Positions 1 to 8,086 of a stretch of DNA of 64,000 bases are shown piece by piece. Within the stretch, counting starts at the first letter, position 1; the number at the start of each line of letters is the position of its first letter. Under the pieces are notes generated by a model. It ran no database searches. It was not told where the DNA came from and saw only the letters and a list, made by a program, of their open reading frames with translations. The position numbers were made by a program, and so were the translations under genes. Origin of the DNA: Butyrivibrio sp. VCD2006 (lineage in GTDB: Bacteria; Bacillota; Clostridia; Lachnospirales; Lachnospiraceae); contig NZ_AUIX01000002.1 in assembly GCF_000423925.1 (NCBI RefSeq), positions 124,001-188,000 on the forward strand, given 5' to 3'.

Positions 1-170
<170 letters not shown>

Positions 171-260
171 GCATTAAATTAGGAAAATCATTCTTATATA
201 TTCAAAGGACTTTTAAGTATAAAAGTATGTATTGCTCGATAAGCAGACTAATTTTATAAG

Positions 261-360
261 CCTTCTCCCTTTGGGAGAAGGTGGCACGAAGTGCCGGATG
301 AGGGCCCCTCATCTGTCAGCTTCGCTGACATCTTCCCCCGCAGGGGGAAGACTTTTTTTA
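261..360 (+). repeat. Multi-hairpin palindromic element, copy 1, ending in a terminator-like T-run
   Basis: About 92 bp made of consecutive small inverted repeats: CCTTCTCCC/GGGAGAAGG, GGCAC/GTGCC, ATGAGGG/CCCTCAT, GTCAGC/GCTGAC and CTTCCCCC/GGGGGAAG, followed by TTTTTTT. The reverse complement matches the element at 62235-62330. The last hairpin plus T-run would work as an intrinsic terminator for guaB. It behaves like a dispersed palindromic (REP/MITE-like) unit of Lachnospiraceae. The remainder of the 171-418 gap shows only an extended -10 box. Confidence 0.85.
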
Positions 361-373
361 TTTTTGGAAATAG

Positions 374-382
374 TGATATAAT
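374..382 (+). promoter_or_regulatory. Extended -10 promoter before the GGDEF/EAL gene
   Basis: TGATATAAT at 374-382 is a full extended -10 box. No good -35 is visible because the matching position falls in the T-run of the palindromic element. Transcription would start near 389, about 30 bp before the ATG at 419. Confidence 0.45.
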
Positions 383-418
383 TACTTATCAGGGTAAGAC
401 AATTTAGAAGTCTTAGCT

Positions 419-3115
419 ATGAATAATATTATTCTCAGGAGACAGCTTTTGGATAGCCAAAATCACAGAAATCCCGCTAATTTCATAAAGCTGAAGGAAA
501 AGGAAATCCGCAAATGGCAGGATAGTTTTGCTGCTATGGCGGGTGTGTATTTGTGTTGCCTTGATCCTTCAGGGGAGAAAATTACCGAGTTTTCCGGTAG
601 TCTCTTAGAGATTCCTACTATAAGAAAAGCTGTTGACGATATTCATATCCGGAATATTTTTCAGAGAGTCACAGAGGGTGACCTGGAGGATCAGGCTGTT
701 GAGCGTACTTCCATACCAAATCTAAGGGTGGCAGCTGTCGCAGCAAAGCTTGATGGTAAGACACAGGCAGTATGGATTGTATGTGGCATACTCGAGGATG
801 CTGAGTACGAGCCTGAGCTTTACACAGAGGAACCCATCACCGATTTTTCATATATAACAAATGAAAAGAAATTTTATAATTCCCTGGATTTTCTAAGGGT
901 TACTTCGCTTGCGCTGGTGCGGGCACTTAAGTCTGAGAACCAGGCAGCGGCATCAACAGCGGAGAATTTTAAACGCTCAGAAGATTTCAAAGTCTCATTT
1001 CACAGAGCTGAACTCATGACTGAGATAGTATCACTTCTTGATAGTGATGATGAGATAGAGGATATCATGCTTCAGATTTTGCAGAAAATCTGTGAGTATC
1101 TTGATATCAGTAATTCACTTATCTGCCGCATGCATAACGATGACGATCTGATGGATGTGGTTGTCCAGTGGACCGGGCGTGATGTATTGAAATTATTTGA
1201 AGAGGAAAAAGATCTGGAGAGATGTTGGTTTATCGGACGTCCTCAGCTTATTGCGGTTTCTTCCAGCACTACCATGAATTCCGGCGAGAAGGAACAGCTG
1301 CAGGATCTTGGAATCAAAGCAGTGGTTTCAGTTCCGATAACGCTTATGGATCAGATTCCTTTTTACGTAATTTTTGCAGAGACCAGAGAGGATAATCGTG
1401 ACAAGGACTGGCTTGTTGATGATATAAAGTTTATCAATGATTCGATTAAAATCTTACAAAATATCATCACTAAGAGAATACAAAGAAACTCTATCGCAAG
1501 CTCTTTTCAGTCTCTTGAAGCAGTGCTGGACAATGTGGGAAGTTCTATCTATGTCCGTTGTATGCAGACAGATGAACTGCTATTTGCCAACAGAAGTCTA
1601 CGCAAGCACTTTGCAAGGGAGCTTCAGAAGAATGAGCTGAAGAACTTATTTGAGGGTAATATCCCTCCGCGCTCACACAGCGGAAATTACGAGATTTATT
1701 ACGACGCAAAGGACAGATGGTATGACCTGTACTACACCAGGATCAAGTGGGTTGATGGCAGGCTTGTATCTCTTTGCGCAATTTATGAGATAACCGAGAA
1801 AAAGATATACCAAAAGAGAATCGAACAGCAGGCGTATACTGATTTCCTGACGGGACTCTACAACAGGCTTTGCTGTGAGAGAGACCTTGTCAAATATATT
1901 GAAGAAGCCAAAAAAGATAATTCAAAGGGTATGCTTATGTACCTTGATCTTGATGACTTCAAGAAGATCAATGATGGTCTTGGACATCAGTATGGTGATG
2001 TGCTTTTGCAGGATATTTCAACGGCGATAAAGAGCATCGAAGGTGTTCAGAATTCATGTTACCGAATGGGCGGAGATGAGTTTGTCATTATTGTTCCGCC
2101 TGAGAATTATAATAAACTGGAAGTTATTCTTGAGGAAATAAGAAGGGCATTTGCTACACCCTGGTATCTGAAGGACGGAGATTATTACTGCACCATGAGT
2201 ATGGGTACCGTAGAGTTCCCCACGGAGGGAGATACGGTTGAAGAGCTCATAAGAAAATCCGATATCGCCATGTATGAGGCAAAGAAATCCGGTAAAAACA
2301 GGATTTCACAGTATTCGGAGAGTATAGATGCTTCAAGTATCAGACGTCTTGATATGGAAAAGGCTATGTACAAGGCTGTTGAGAATGGATGCAAAGAGTT
2401 TTCAATCCACTATCAGCCTATCATGGATATTCTGGAGGATGAGCCAAAGATTGTTGCGGCTGAAGCCTTTGTCAGATGGAACAGCACAATTCTGGGCCCT
2501 GTAAGTCCTGCTGAATTCATTTCGCTTGCAGAGTACCTTGGACTTATAAATCCTATCGGAGAATATGTATTCAGAGAGGCAGCTAAGTGCTGTGGTAAGT
2601 GGAGTAAGAAGCTCGGAAGAGATATAAACATTCATGTAAATATGTCAGTGGTACAGCTGATGCAGCCGGATATAGCCACTAAGCTAAAATCCGCCGTGAA
2701 GGCAGCGAAGATAAAGCCAAAGCAGCTTGTCCTTGATGTTACGGAAGCGCTGACTATGAATAATACAGAGCGTACAAAAGGCGCTATGGAAGCGATAAGT
2801 AAGATGGGAGTTCGCCTTTCACTGGATGATTTCGGAACGGGCTATAGCTCCATAAGCGGTCTTAGGGCTCATCCTTTTGCGTCGATTAAGGTAGACAGAA
2901 CAATATCTGCGCAGCTTGAAAAGGCAGAATATGCAAGATCTCTTATTAAATCCGTTATGGATCTGTCAGGTGCGATCGGTGCGAGCGTCTGTGTAGAGGG
3001 AGTTGAGAAAAAAGCCCAGATCAAGATTTTAAAAGAAAGTGGCGTTCCACTTGCGCAGGGTGAGTATTTCGGAAGACCCATGGCCTCAGACGAGTTTGAG
3101 AAAAAATATATTTGA
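419..3115 (+). CDS. PocR-GAF-PAS-GGDEF-EAL cyclic-di-GMP turnover protein
   Basis: Cytoplasmic signalling protein of 898 aa that should make and/or break cyclic-di-GMP; no membrane segments are visible. Order: a PocR-like ligand-binding region (about 25-150, with KWQDSFAAMAG), a GAF-like domain (about 195-355), a PAS-like domain (about 365-455), GGDEF (about 460-625; GGDEF at 551-555) and EAL (about 645-890). The RxxD inhibitory site usually found just before GGDEF is absent. The EAL signature reads EAF (682-684), while other metal and catalytic residues (DVTEAL, DDFGTG, IKVDR, CVEGVE) look kept. Either domain, or both, may be active. The start has no strong ribosome binding site, so the exact N-terminus is uncertain. 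It stands alone between guaB and glnS. Confidence 0.88.
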   Translation: MNNIILRRQLLDSQNHRNPANFIKLKEKEIRKWQDSFAAMAGVYLCCLDPSGEKITEFSGSLLEIPTIRKAVDDIHIRNIFQRVTEGDLEDQAVERTSIPNLRVAAVAAKLDGKTQAVWIVCGILEDAEYEPELYTEEPITDFSYITNEKKFYNSLDFLRVTSLALVRALKSENQAAASTAENFKRSEDFKVSFHRAELMTEIVSLLDSDDEIEDIMLQILQKICEYLDISNSLICRMHNDDDLMDVVVQWTGRDVLKLFEEEKDLERCWFIGRPQLIAVSSSTTMNSGEKEQLQDLGIKAVVSVPITLMDQIPFYVIFAETREDNRDKDWLVDDIKFINDSIKILQNIITKRIQRNSIASSFQSLEAVLDNVGSSIYVRCMQTDELLFANRSLRKHFARELQKNELKNLFEGNIPPRSHSGNYEIYYDAKDRWYDLYYTRIKWVDGRLVSLCAIYEITEKKIYQKRIEQQAYTDFLTGLYNRLCCERDLVKYIEEAKKDNSKGMLMYLDLDDFKKINDGLGHQYGDVLLQDISTAIKSIEGVQNSCYRMGGDEFVIIVPPENYNKLEVILEEIRRAFATPWYLKDGDYYCTMSMGTVEFPTEGDTVEELIRKSDIAMYEAKKSGKNRISQYSESIDASSIRRLDMEKAMYKAVENGCKEFSIHYQPIMDILEDEPKIVAAEAFVRWNSTILGPVSPAEFISLAEYLGLINPIGEYVFREAAKCCGKWSKKLGRDINIHVNMSVVQLMQPDIATKLKSAVKAAKIKPKQLVLDVTEALTMNNTERTKGAMEAISKMGVRLSLDDFGTGYSSISGLRAHPFASIKVDRTISAQLEKAEYARSLIKSVMDLSGAIGASVCVEGVEKKAQIKILKESGVPLAQGEYFGRPMASDEFEKKYI

Positions 3116-3119
3116 TGGT

Positions 3120-3215
3120 AGAATATTGTTGCATGAGTCGCTTTAAGCTAAGTAACTCGTGCTATCAGTAAGGAGAAAACTTAGGGTTTTCTCTTAGTTA
3201 CATACATAAATAGAA
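3120..3215 (+). promoter_or_regulatory. Leader hairpin between the GGDEF/EAL gene and glnS
   Basis: GAGAAAAC and GTTTTCTC form an 8-bp stem over a short loop, enclosed by a second inverted pair GTAACT/AGTTAC. No T-run follows, so this is not a standard terminator, and no T-box signature is visible. It may be a processed or regulatory leader of glnS. Confidence 0.35.
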
Positions 3216-3232
3216 AGTTGGAAGAATTAAAA

Positions 3233-4894
3233 ATGTCAGAAGAATCAAGGAATTTTATTGAGCAGGAGATCGACAAGGACCTGAAGGAGGGGGTATACGA
3301 TCACGTAGTTACCAGATTTCCTCCGGAGCCAAACGGCTTTTTACATATAGGACACGCAAAGAGTATTCTCTTAAACTACGGACTTGCCAAGGAGTACAAC
3401 GGTAAGTTCAATATGAGATTTGATGATACAAACCCCACCAAAGAGAAGTCAGAGTTCATGGACGCTATTATTGAGGATGTGAACTGGCTTGGTGCTGATT
3501 ACGAGGACAGACTTTTTCATGCATCCGATTACTTTGATAAGATGTATGAGAATGCAGTAAAGCTTATTAAAAAGGGTAAGGCATATGTTTCTGAGCTCAC
3601 TGCCGAGGAGATGCGTGAGTACAGAGGTACACTTACTGAACCCGGTAAAAATGATCCTAACAGGGACAGAAGTGTTGAAGAGAATTTAAGACTTTTTGAA
3701 GAGATGAAGAGCGGAAGCGTAGCTGATGGTGCGATGACTCTGAGAGCCAAGATTGATATGGCATCACCTAATATAAACATGCGTGATCCGATCATTTACA
3801 GAGTTGCACATATGACTCATGCCCGTACAGGTGATAAGTGGTGCATTTACCCGATGTATGACTTTGCTCATCCTATTGAGGATGCAGAGGAGGGAATTAC
3901 ACATTCTATCTGTACTCTTGAGTTCGAGGATCACAGACCGCTTTATGACTGGGTTAAAATCGAATGCGAATACGAGAATCCGCCGAGACAGATTGAGTTT
4001 GCAAAGCTCTATCTGCAGAATGTGGTAACCGGTAAGAGATATATCAAAAAGCTTGTTGAAGATGGCATAGTTGATGGATGGGATGATCCCAGACTTGTTT
4101 CAATAGCAGCACTTAGACGTCGTGGCTTTACACCTGAGTCTATTCAGAAATTTGTAGAGCTCTGCGGTATCAGTAAGGCTAATTCAACAGCTGATTATGC
4201 AATGCTTGAGTATTGCATCCGTGAAGATCTTAAGCCCAAGGCTAAGAGAATGATGGCGATACTTGATCCGGTTAAGCTTGTAATTGACAATTATCCGGAG
4301 GGTCAGGTTGAGATGCTTCCTATCGAGAATAACAAGGAGGCACCTGAGCTCGGAAACAGAGAGATTCCTTTTGGCAGAGAGCTTTGGATTGAGAGAGAGG
4401 ACTTTATGGAGGAGCCTCCGAAGAAATACTTCAGACTTTTCCCCGGAAATGAAGTTCGTCTCATGAACGCATATTTCGTAACCTGCACAGGCTGTGTTAA
4501 GGATGAAAACGGTGTGGTTACTGAAATCCATTGTACATACGATCCTGAGACAAAGGGCGGAGACAGCCCGGATGGTAGAAAGGTCAAGGGAACGATCCAT
4601 TGGGTATCCGCTGATAAGTGCGGAGAGGCAGAGGTTCGTCTCTATGAAAACATCATTGATGAGGAAAAGGGTGTATACAACGAGGACGGTTCACTGAACC
4701 TCAATCCCAATTCTATCACCGTGATTAAGAATGCGAAGTTTGAGCCTGAGCTCATGGAGTCTAAGGCTTATGATAAATTCCAATTTGTGAGAAATGGATT
4801 CTTCTGTGTTGACAGCAAGGACTCCAAGTATGGAGCACCTGTATTTAACAGAATAGTTTCTCTGAAGAGTTCTTTTGTACTGCCGAAAGCATAA
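3233..4894 (+). CDS. glnS: Glutaminyl-tRNA synthetase
   Basis: Charges tRNA-Gln with glutamine directly. Class I synthetase with [17 protein letters not shown] near the N-terminus (HIGH motif inside) and RFDDTNP, both typical of GlnRS rather than bacterial GluRS. The KMSKS-like loop reads GKRYIKKL, a common variant in this family. The two C-terminal anticodon-binding beta-barrels are present, ending near [10 protein letters not shown], and no fused YqeY domain is present. I choose ATG 3233 (GGAAG about 9 bp upstream) over an in-frame TTG at 3218; the protein is 553 aa. The gene is followed by 52 bp and then the DUF2225 gene, so they may be co-transcribed. Confidence 0.95.
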   Translation: MSEESRNFIEQEIDKDLKEGVYDHVVTRFPPEPNGFLHIGHAKSILLNYGLAKEYNGKFNMRFDDTNPTKEKSEFMDAIIEDVNWLGADYEDRLFHASDYFDKMYENAVKLIKKGKAYVSELTAEEMREYRGTLTEPGKNDPNRDRSVEENLRLFEEMKSGSVADGAMTLRAKIDMASPNINMRDPIIYRVAHMTHARTGDKWCIYPMYDFAHPIEDAEEGITHSICTLEFEDHRPLYDWVKIECEYENPPRQIEFAKLYLQNVVTGKRYIKKLVEDGIVDGWDDPRLVSIAALRRRGFTPESIQKFVELCGISKANSTADYAMLEYCIREDLKPKAKRMMAILDPVKLVIDNYPEGQVEMLPIENNKEAPELGNREIPFGRELWIEREDFMEEPPKKYFRLFPGNEVRLMNAYFVTCTGCVKDENGVVTEIHCTYDPETKGGDSPDGRKVKGTIHWVSADKCGEAEVRLYENIIDEEKGVYNEDGSLNLNPNSITVIKNAKFEPELMESKAYDKFQFVRNGFFCVDSKDSKYGAPVFNRIVSLKSSFVLPKA

Positions 4895-4946
4895 CACTGT
4901 AACTGTTGTTAGCAACATGATTTTATGACATATGAGGGGTATTATC

Positions 4947-5798
4947 ATGGGATTTCTGGATGGTTTAAAGAAATTTGGACTTGGCGCATTAGAAGATGAA
5001 GAGCTTTATGAGGATCCTAAAAAGAAGGAAGTCAAGAAACAAGAAGAAAAAAAGCCTCCTGTAGTATTTAATGAGGAGACACTTCTTTTTGACAAGAAAT
5101 ATACCTGTCCTATCTGTGAGGCTGAGTTTAATGTGAAAACATTAAGATCAGGTAAGGTCAGAATGAAGAGTCAGGATGTTGATCTTAGACCGGTATATGC
5201 TGAGATGGATCCCAGTAAATATGAGGTTGTTACCTGCCCTGAATGTGGTTATTCAGTACTTGCTAAGTACTTCGGAAATCTTACCAAATTCCAGATTGAT
5301 GAGGTTAAGAACAAGATAAGTGCTAACTACAAAAAGCAGGAATTTGGGGATAAGACCTATAGCTATGCGGAAGCCCGGATGCGCTATGAGCTTGCTATAG
5401 CTACCGCTATGGTCAAGAAATCCAAGAACTCAGAGAAGGCTTACATCTGTCTTAAGATGGCATGGCTTATAAGGGGAGAGACTGAGCATCTTGATCCGTC
5501 TGCTCCGGATTATGCCGAGAAGAAAAAGGCCAATGAGGCTGAGGAGAAGGAACTTTTACAGAAGGCTCTCGATGGATTTGTTATTGCCAGACAGAGTGAA
5601 ACCCAGATTGCAGGAATGGATCAGACAACAACAGATTACCTCATGGCTGCTATCGGAATGGAAGTTGGAGACTACGATTTGGCTAATAGGATGATTTCTA
5701 ATATCATCGGTTCCAGAGTTGCCAATTCCAGGATCAAGGATAAAGCAAAGGAATTGAAGGATATGGTTGCGGAAGCCAAGAAGAAGGCAGAAGCCTGA
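4947..5798 (+). CDS. DUF2225 family zinc-binding protein
   Basis: 283-aa cytoplasmic protein of unknown function. The N-terminal 40 residues are charged and lysine-rich. Then come two CxxC pairs, CPICEAEF (about 52) and CPECGYS (about 95), which can bind one zinc ion, followed by a helical, TPR-like region with an alanine/lysine-rich end. This matches the DUF2225 family of Firmicutes. ATG 4947 is chosen because GAGGGG lies 7 bp upstream; the in-frame ATG at 4932 lacks such a site. It ends just before a bidirectional terminator region. No function can be assigned beyond zinc binding. Confidence 0.82.
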   Translation: MGFLDGLKKFGLGALEDEELYEDPKKKEVKKQEEKKPPVVFNEETLLFDKKYTCPICEAEFNVKTLRSGKVRMKSQDVDLRPVYAEMDPSKYEVVTCPECGYSVLAKYFGNLTKFQIDEVKNKISANYKKQEFGDKTYSYAEARMRYELAIATAMVKKSKNSEKAYICLKMAWLIRGETEHLDPSAPDYAEKKKANEAEEKELLQKALDGFVIARQSETQIAGMDQTTTDYLMAAIGMEVGDYDLANRMISNIIGSRVANSRIKDKAKELKDMVAEAKKKAEA

Positions 5799-5833
5799 AG
5801 CACTTAGCGAGGTTTTAACGAGCTTAGTGCTTC
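5797..5833 (+). repeat. Imperfect inverted repeat after the DUF2225 gene
   Basis: GAAGCACTTAGC and GCTTAGTGCTTC form a near-perfect 12-bp stem starting at the stop codon. There is no T-run here; it may add to termination together with the stronger hairpin at 5891-5919. Confidence 0.5.
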
Positions 5834-5888
5834 AGAGTGTTCCGGCGAGCATAGCGAGAGCGGAACGTCCTTTAAAGTTAATAAAATA

Positions 5889-5925
5889 AAAAAGTGCCGA
5901 AGAAAAATCCGGCACTTTTGTTATT
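5889..5925. terminator. Bidirectional intrinsic terminator
   Basis: AAAGTGCCG and CGGCACTTT form a 9-bp stem with A-rich and T-rich flanks on opposite sides. It therefore suits both the + strand DUF2225 gene and the converging - strand gene at 5944-6276. Confidence 0.8.
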
Positions 5926-5943
5926 TTAGAAAACTTTAATAAA

Positions 5944-6276
5944 TTAAAGAGCTCCATCAATTTTCTTGAGGTCGCCAATATCATCATCTTCGTCATCGTC
6001 AAAGAATTCCTCGGTTTTATCGGGAACGCTCTCATTTTCTTCTGTAGAAGCGGTGGTTTCAGACTCCTCTTCTGATCCGCTAAGGTTCACATAGCGGCGT
6101 TTAAAAGGACTTCCTGTGTCATCGTCCTCGAAATCGTCAAGTTCATCAAAATCGTCATAATCATCAAAATCATCAGCAAGAGCTGTGTCCTTCTGAGTAA
6201 GATAATAATAGACTCCGGCTGCAGCAGCACCGACAGCAGCTGCAAACAAAATAATTCTTCCAAAATGTTTAGACAT
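5944..6276 (-). CDS. Small membrane-anchored acidic protein
   Basis: 110 aa. One hydrophobic segment near the N-terminus (residues about 6-26, rich in A and V, ending VYYYL) is followed by a strongly acidic tail with many D, E, S and T residues. This looks like a single-pass or signal-anchored protein with a disordered acidic domain. The start at 6276 is set by a strong GAGGAGGG site just upstream on the minus strand; a longer in-frame start at 6303 lacks one. No family is recognised. It is convergent with the DUF2225 gene and divergent from the TetR gene. Confidence 0.65.
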   Translation of the reverse strand: MSKHFGRIILFAAAVGAAAAGVYYYLTQKDTALADDFDDYDDFDELDDFEDDDTGSPFKRRYVNLSGSEEESETTASTEENESVPDKTEEFFDDDEDDDIGDLKKIDGAL

Positions 6277-6362
6277 TTTACCCTCCTCGCAAGAGAATTT
6301 CATATTGCAAAATTTATTTTAATACAAATCGTCTGATAAGAAAAGCATTTGACTGTAAAATG

Positions 6363-6406
6363 TTGTAAAAATAAGCCCAAAATGCTATATTTAAGTGGAC
6401 TAGTCT
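6363..6406 (+). promoter_or_regulatory. Promoter and candidate operator of the TetR gene
   Basis: TTGTAA (6363-6368), a 17-bp spacer and TATATT (6386-6391), preceded by TG, form a plausible promoter. The 8-bp palindrome GACTAGTC at 6398-6405 sits on the expected transcription start, and a related GGTC follows. This placement fits autorepression by the TetR-family product. Confidence 0.5.
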
Positions 6407-6432
6407 GGTCAATTTTAGGAGACGCGTTTTTA

Positions 6433-7035
6433 ATGAACGAGAAATTTTTTGACCTTAAGAAAGAAAAACAGGATCGTATTATCAACGCTGCGCTGAGAAG
6501 CTTTGCTCTCGGCGGTTATATCCATGCCAGTACGGATGATATTGTCAAATTGGCGGGTATAAGCAAGGGACTGATTTTTCATTACTTTGAAACTAAACTG
6601 GGGCTCTATCAGTTTGTCTATGACTACAGTATTCGTGTTATCAATTTGGAAATACGTGCTGCCATATCCGGTGACATCACCGATTTTTTCACCATAAGAG
6701 AGGAAATTGAAAAGGTATTATCAATCTGCATGCAGCAGTATCCCTACATTAAGCTGTTTTTATATAAGGCTCAGGCTGAGGATACGCCGGAAGCCGCTTC
6801 TGCTATTCTGCAGACCCGCGAAGGTTATGAAGCTATGATGCACAGCATTCTGGAAAGGGGAGATATCACCAGGTTTAAACCTGAAGCCAACTACCAGATT
6901 GTGGGTGACATGATAGAAATGATAAGCAAAGAAATATTGGAAAAAATGTTCCGGGAAGGGATTTTTCAACCGGAGGACTACTTTGAAGAGGTAATGAAGC
7001 ATATGAATATGCTCCGCGCTGTGACTTATGATTGA
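6433..7035 (+). CDS. TetR/AcrR family transcriptional regulator
   Basis: 200-aa DNA-binding regulator. The N-terminal TetR helix-turn-helix is clear: DRIINAALRSFALGGY, then STDDIVKLAGISKGLIFHYF. The C-terminal ligand domain is variable and gives no hint of the inducer. ATG 6433 has AGGAGA about 11 bp upstream; the longer frame from 6349 runs across the promoter and is rejected. It ends 19 bp before the PfkB-like gene, so the two may be co-transcribed and the regulator may control that gene. A palindrome over the start of transcription suggests self-repression. Confidence 0.9.
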   Translation: MNEKFFDLKKEKQDRIINAALRSFALGGYIHASTDDIVKLAGISKGLIFHYFETKLGLYQFVYDYSIRVINLEIRAAISGDITDFFTIREEIEKVLSICMQQYPYIKLFLYKAQAEDTPEAASAILQTREGYEAMMHSILERGDITRFKPEANYQIVGDMIEMISKEILEKMFREGIFQPEDYFEEVMKHMNMLRAVTYD

Positions 7036-7054
7036 TTAAAATAAGGAGGCACAC

Positions 7055-7981
7055 ATGGGAAAATTCGTAGTAGCAGGTATCACACAGGTTGAGACAATTG
7101 TAAGAGTCAACAAGGTTCCGATTGAGTATGCACCGCTTACGACAGAGGTCAATTCAATTTATACGGGACTTGGAGGCGATGCTTACAATGAATCGCTTGC
7201 GCTCAGATGGCTTGGCGATGAGGTGGAATTCATGTCGATCATCGGAAGGGATAAGTCAGTTAGTGACCTGAACCCTCCGGGAACAAAGATAGAGCTTTCT
7301 ACCAAGTATGTTGTCCAGATGATGGAAGAAACACCTAATTGTGTGATTCTCTATGACAAGGAGCGAAGGAGACAGATTTTTGAGGATATCAAGGACCTTC
7401 GAGATAAGGTCTATGATATGTCCATGTTTGCTCCTCTTGCCGGCTGGGCTGACATGGTGGTCCTTGCTAATGCTAATTTCTGCAGACCATTTGCGATAGC
7501 AGCTGCAGAGCATGGGAAAAAGGTTGCGGTTAACATCCGTAATTTCTGCAGGGAAAAGGAAAAGTATAACAGAGATTTCCTTGATGCGGCTTCAATTCTG
7601 TATTTCTCGGACGATCAGCTTGAAGAGGATCCCTATGACTTTATCAGAGGTATAAGTAAGACCTATGGCACGGAAATTATAATAATGGGCCGTGGCTCCA
7701 AGGGTGTTATTCTCTTTGATAAAAAGGGAGAGTTTATTGCTGATTACAAGACTGTAAAGACAAATGAAATTGTTAATACAGTCGGTGCAGGTAATGCGCT
7801 GTTTGCATGCTTCCTTCATTACTATCAGGAGACTGAGGATTCAGTTAATTCAATAAAAAATGCATTGCTGTTCTCATCCTACAAGATTGGCTATATGGGA
7901 ACTTCAAACGGCTTCATGACCACAGAACAGGTTGCTCAGTGGCGTAATCTCATCTGGGGTATCCGAGATAACGGACTATGA
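7055..7981 (+). CDS. PfkB-fold protein with the catalytic Asp replaced
   Basis: 308 aa with the ribokinase/PfkB fold: an N-terminal substrate-binding region with TGLGGDAYNESLALRWLG and a C-terminal nucleotide-binding region. Family members phosphorylate sugars or nucleosides using the Asp of a GAGD motif as general base. Here the motif reads NTVGAGNALFACF, so Asn (residue 247) stands where Asp is expected. Catalysis may be lost or altered, leaving a binding or sensing role. A very strong AAGGAGG sits 6 bp before the ATG. The gene lies between a TetR regulator and malQ, which hints at sugar metabolism, but the substrate cannot be read from sequence. Confidence 0.85.
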   Translation: MGKFVVAGITQVETIVRVNKVPIEYAPLTTEVNSIYTGLGGDAYNESLALRWLGDEVEFMSIIGRDKSVSDLNPPGTKIELSTKYVVQMMEETPNCVILYDKERRRQIFEDIKDLRDKVYDMSMFAPLAGWADMVVLANANFCRPFAIAAAEHGKKVAVNIRNFCREKEKYNRDFLDAASILYFSDDQLEEDPYDFIRGISKTYGTEIIIMGRGSKGVILFDKKGEFIADYKTVKTNEIVNTVGAGNALFACFLHYYQETEDSVNSIKNALLFSSYKIGYMGTSNGFMTTEQVAQWRNLIWGIRDNGL

Positions 7982-8000
7982 TAATTACTCAATTAGAGTA

Positions 8001-8058
8001 TTGCTTTCGCCCGGAAAAATGTGCATAATCATATACTGTACACAGTGAAAACGTTTTC
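8001..8058 (+). promoter_or_regulatory. malQ promoter with LacI/MalR-type operator
   Basis: TTGCTT (8001-8006), 17 bp, then CATAAT (8024-8029) preceded by TG gives a usable promoter with a start near 8036. The perfect 12-bp palindrome GAAAACGTTTTC at 8047-8058, with central CG, lies just downstream. This shape is typical of LacI-family operators. The same palindrome occurs twice before glgP. Confidence 0.7.
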
Positions 8059-8086
8059 TACAAAAAATAGAAAAGGATATTTAAAG

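Noticed and set aside
3120..3232. T-box leader for glnS
   Set aside because: No T-box sequence or specifier arrangement is visible and the leader is too short.
8021..8086. Upstream extension of malQ
   Set aside because: It would translate across the GAAAACGTTTTC operator and the predicted start of transcription; GH77 proteins do not carry this segment.
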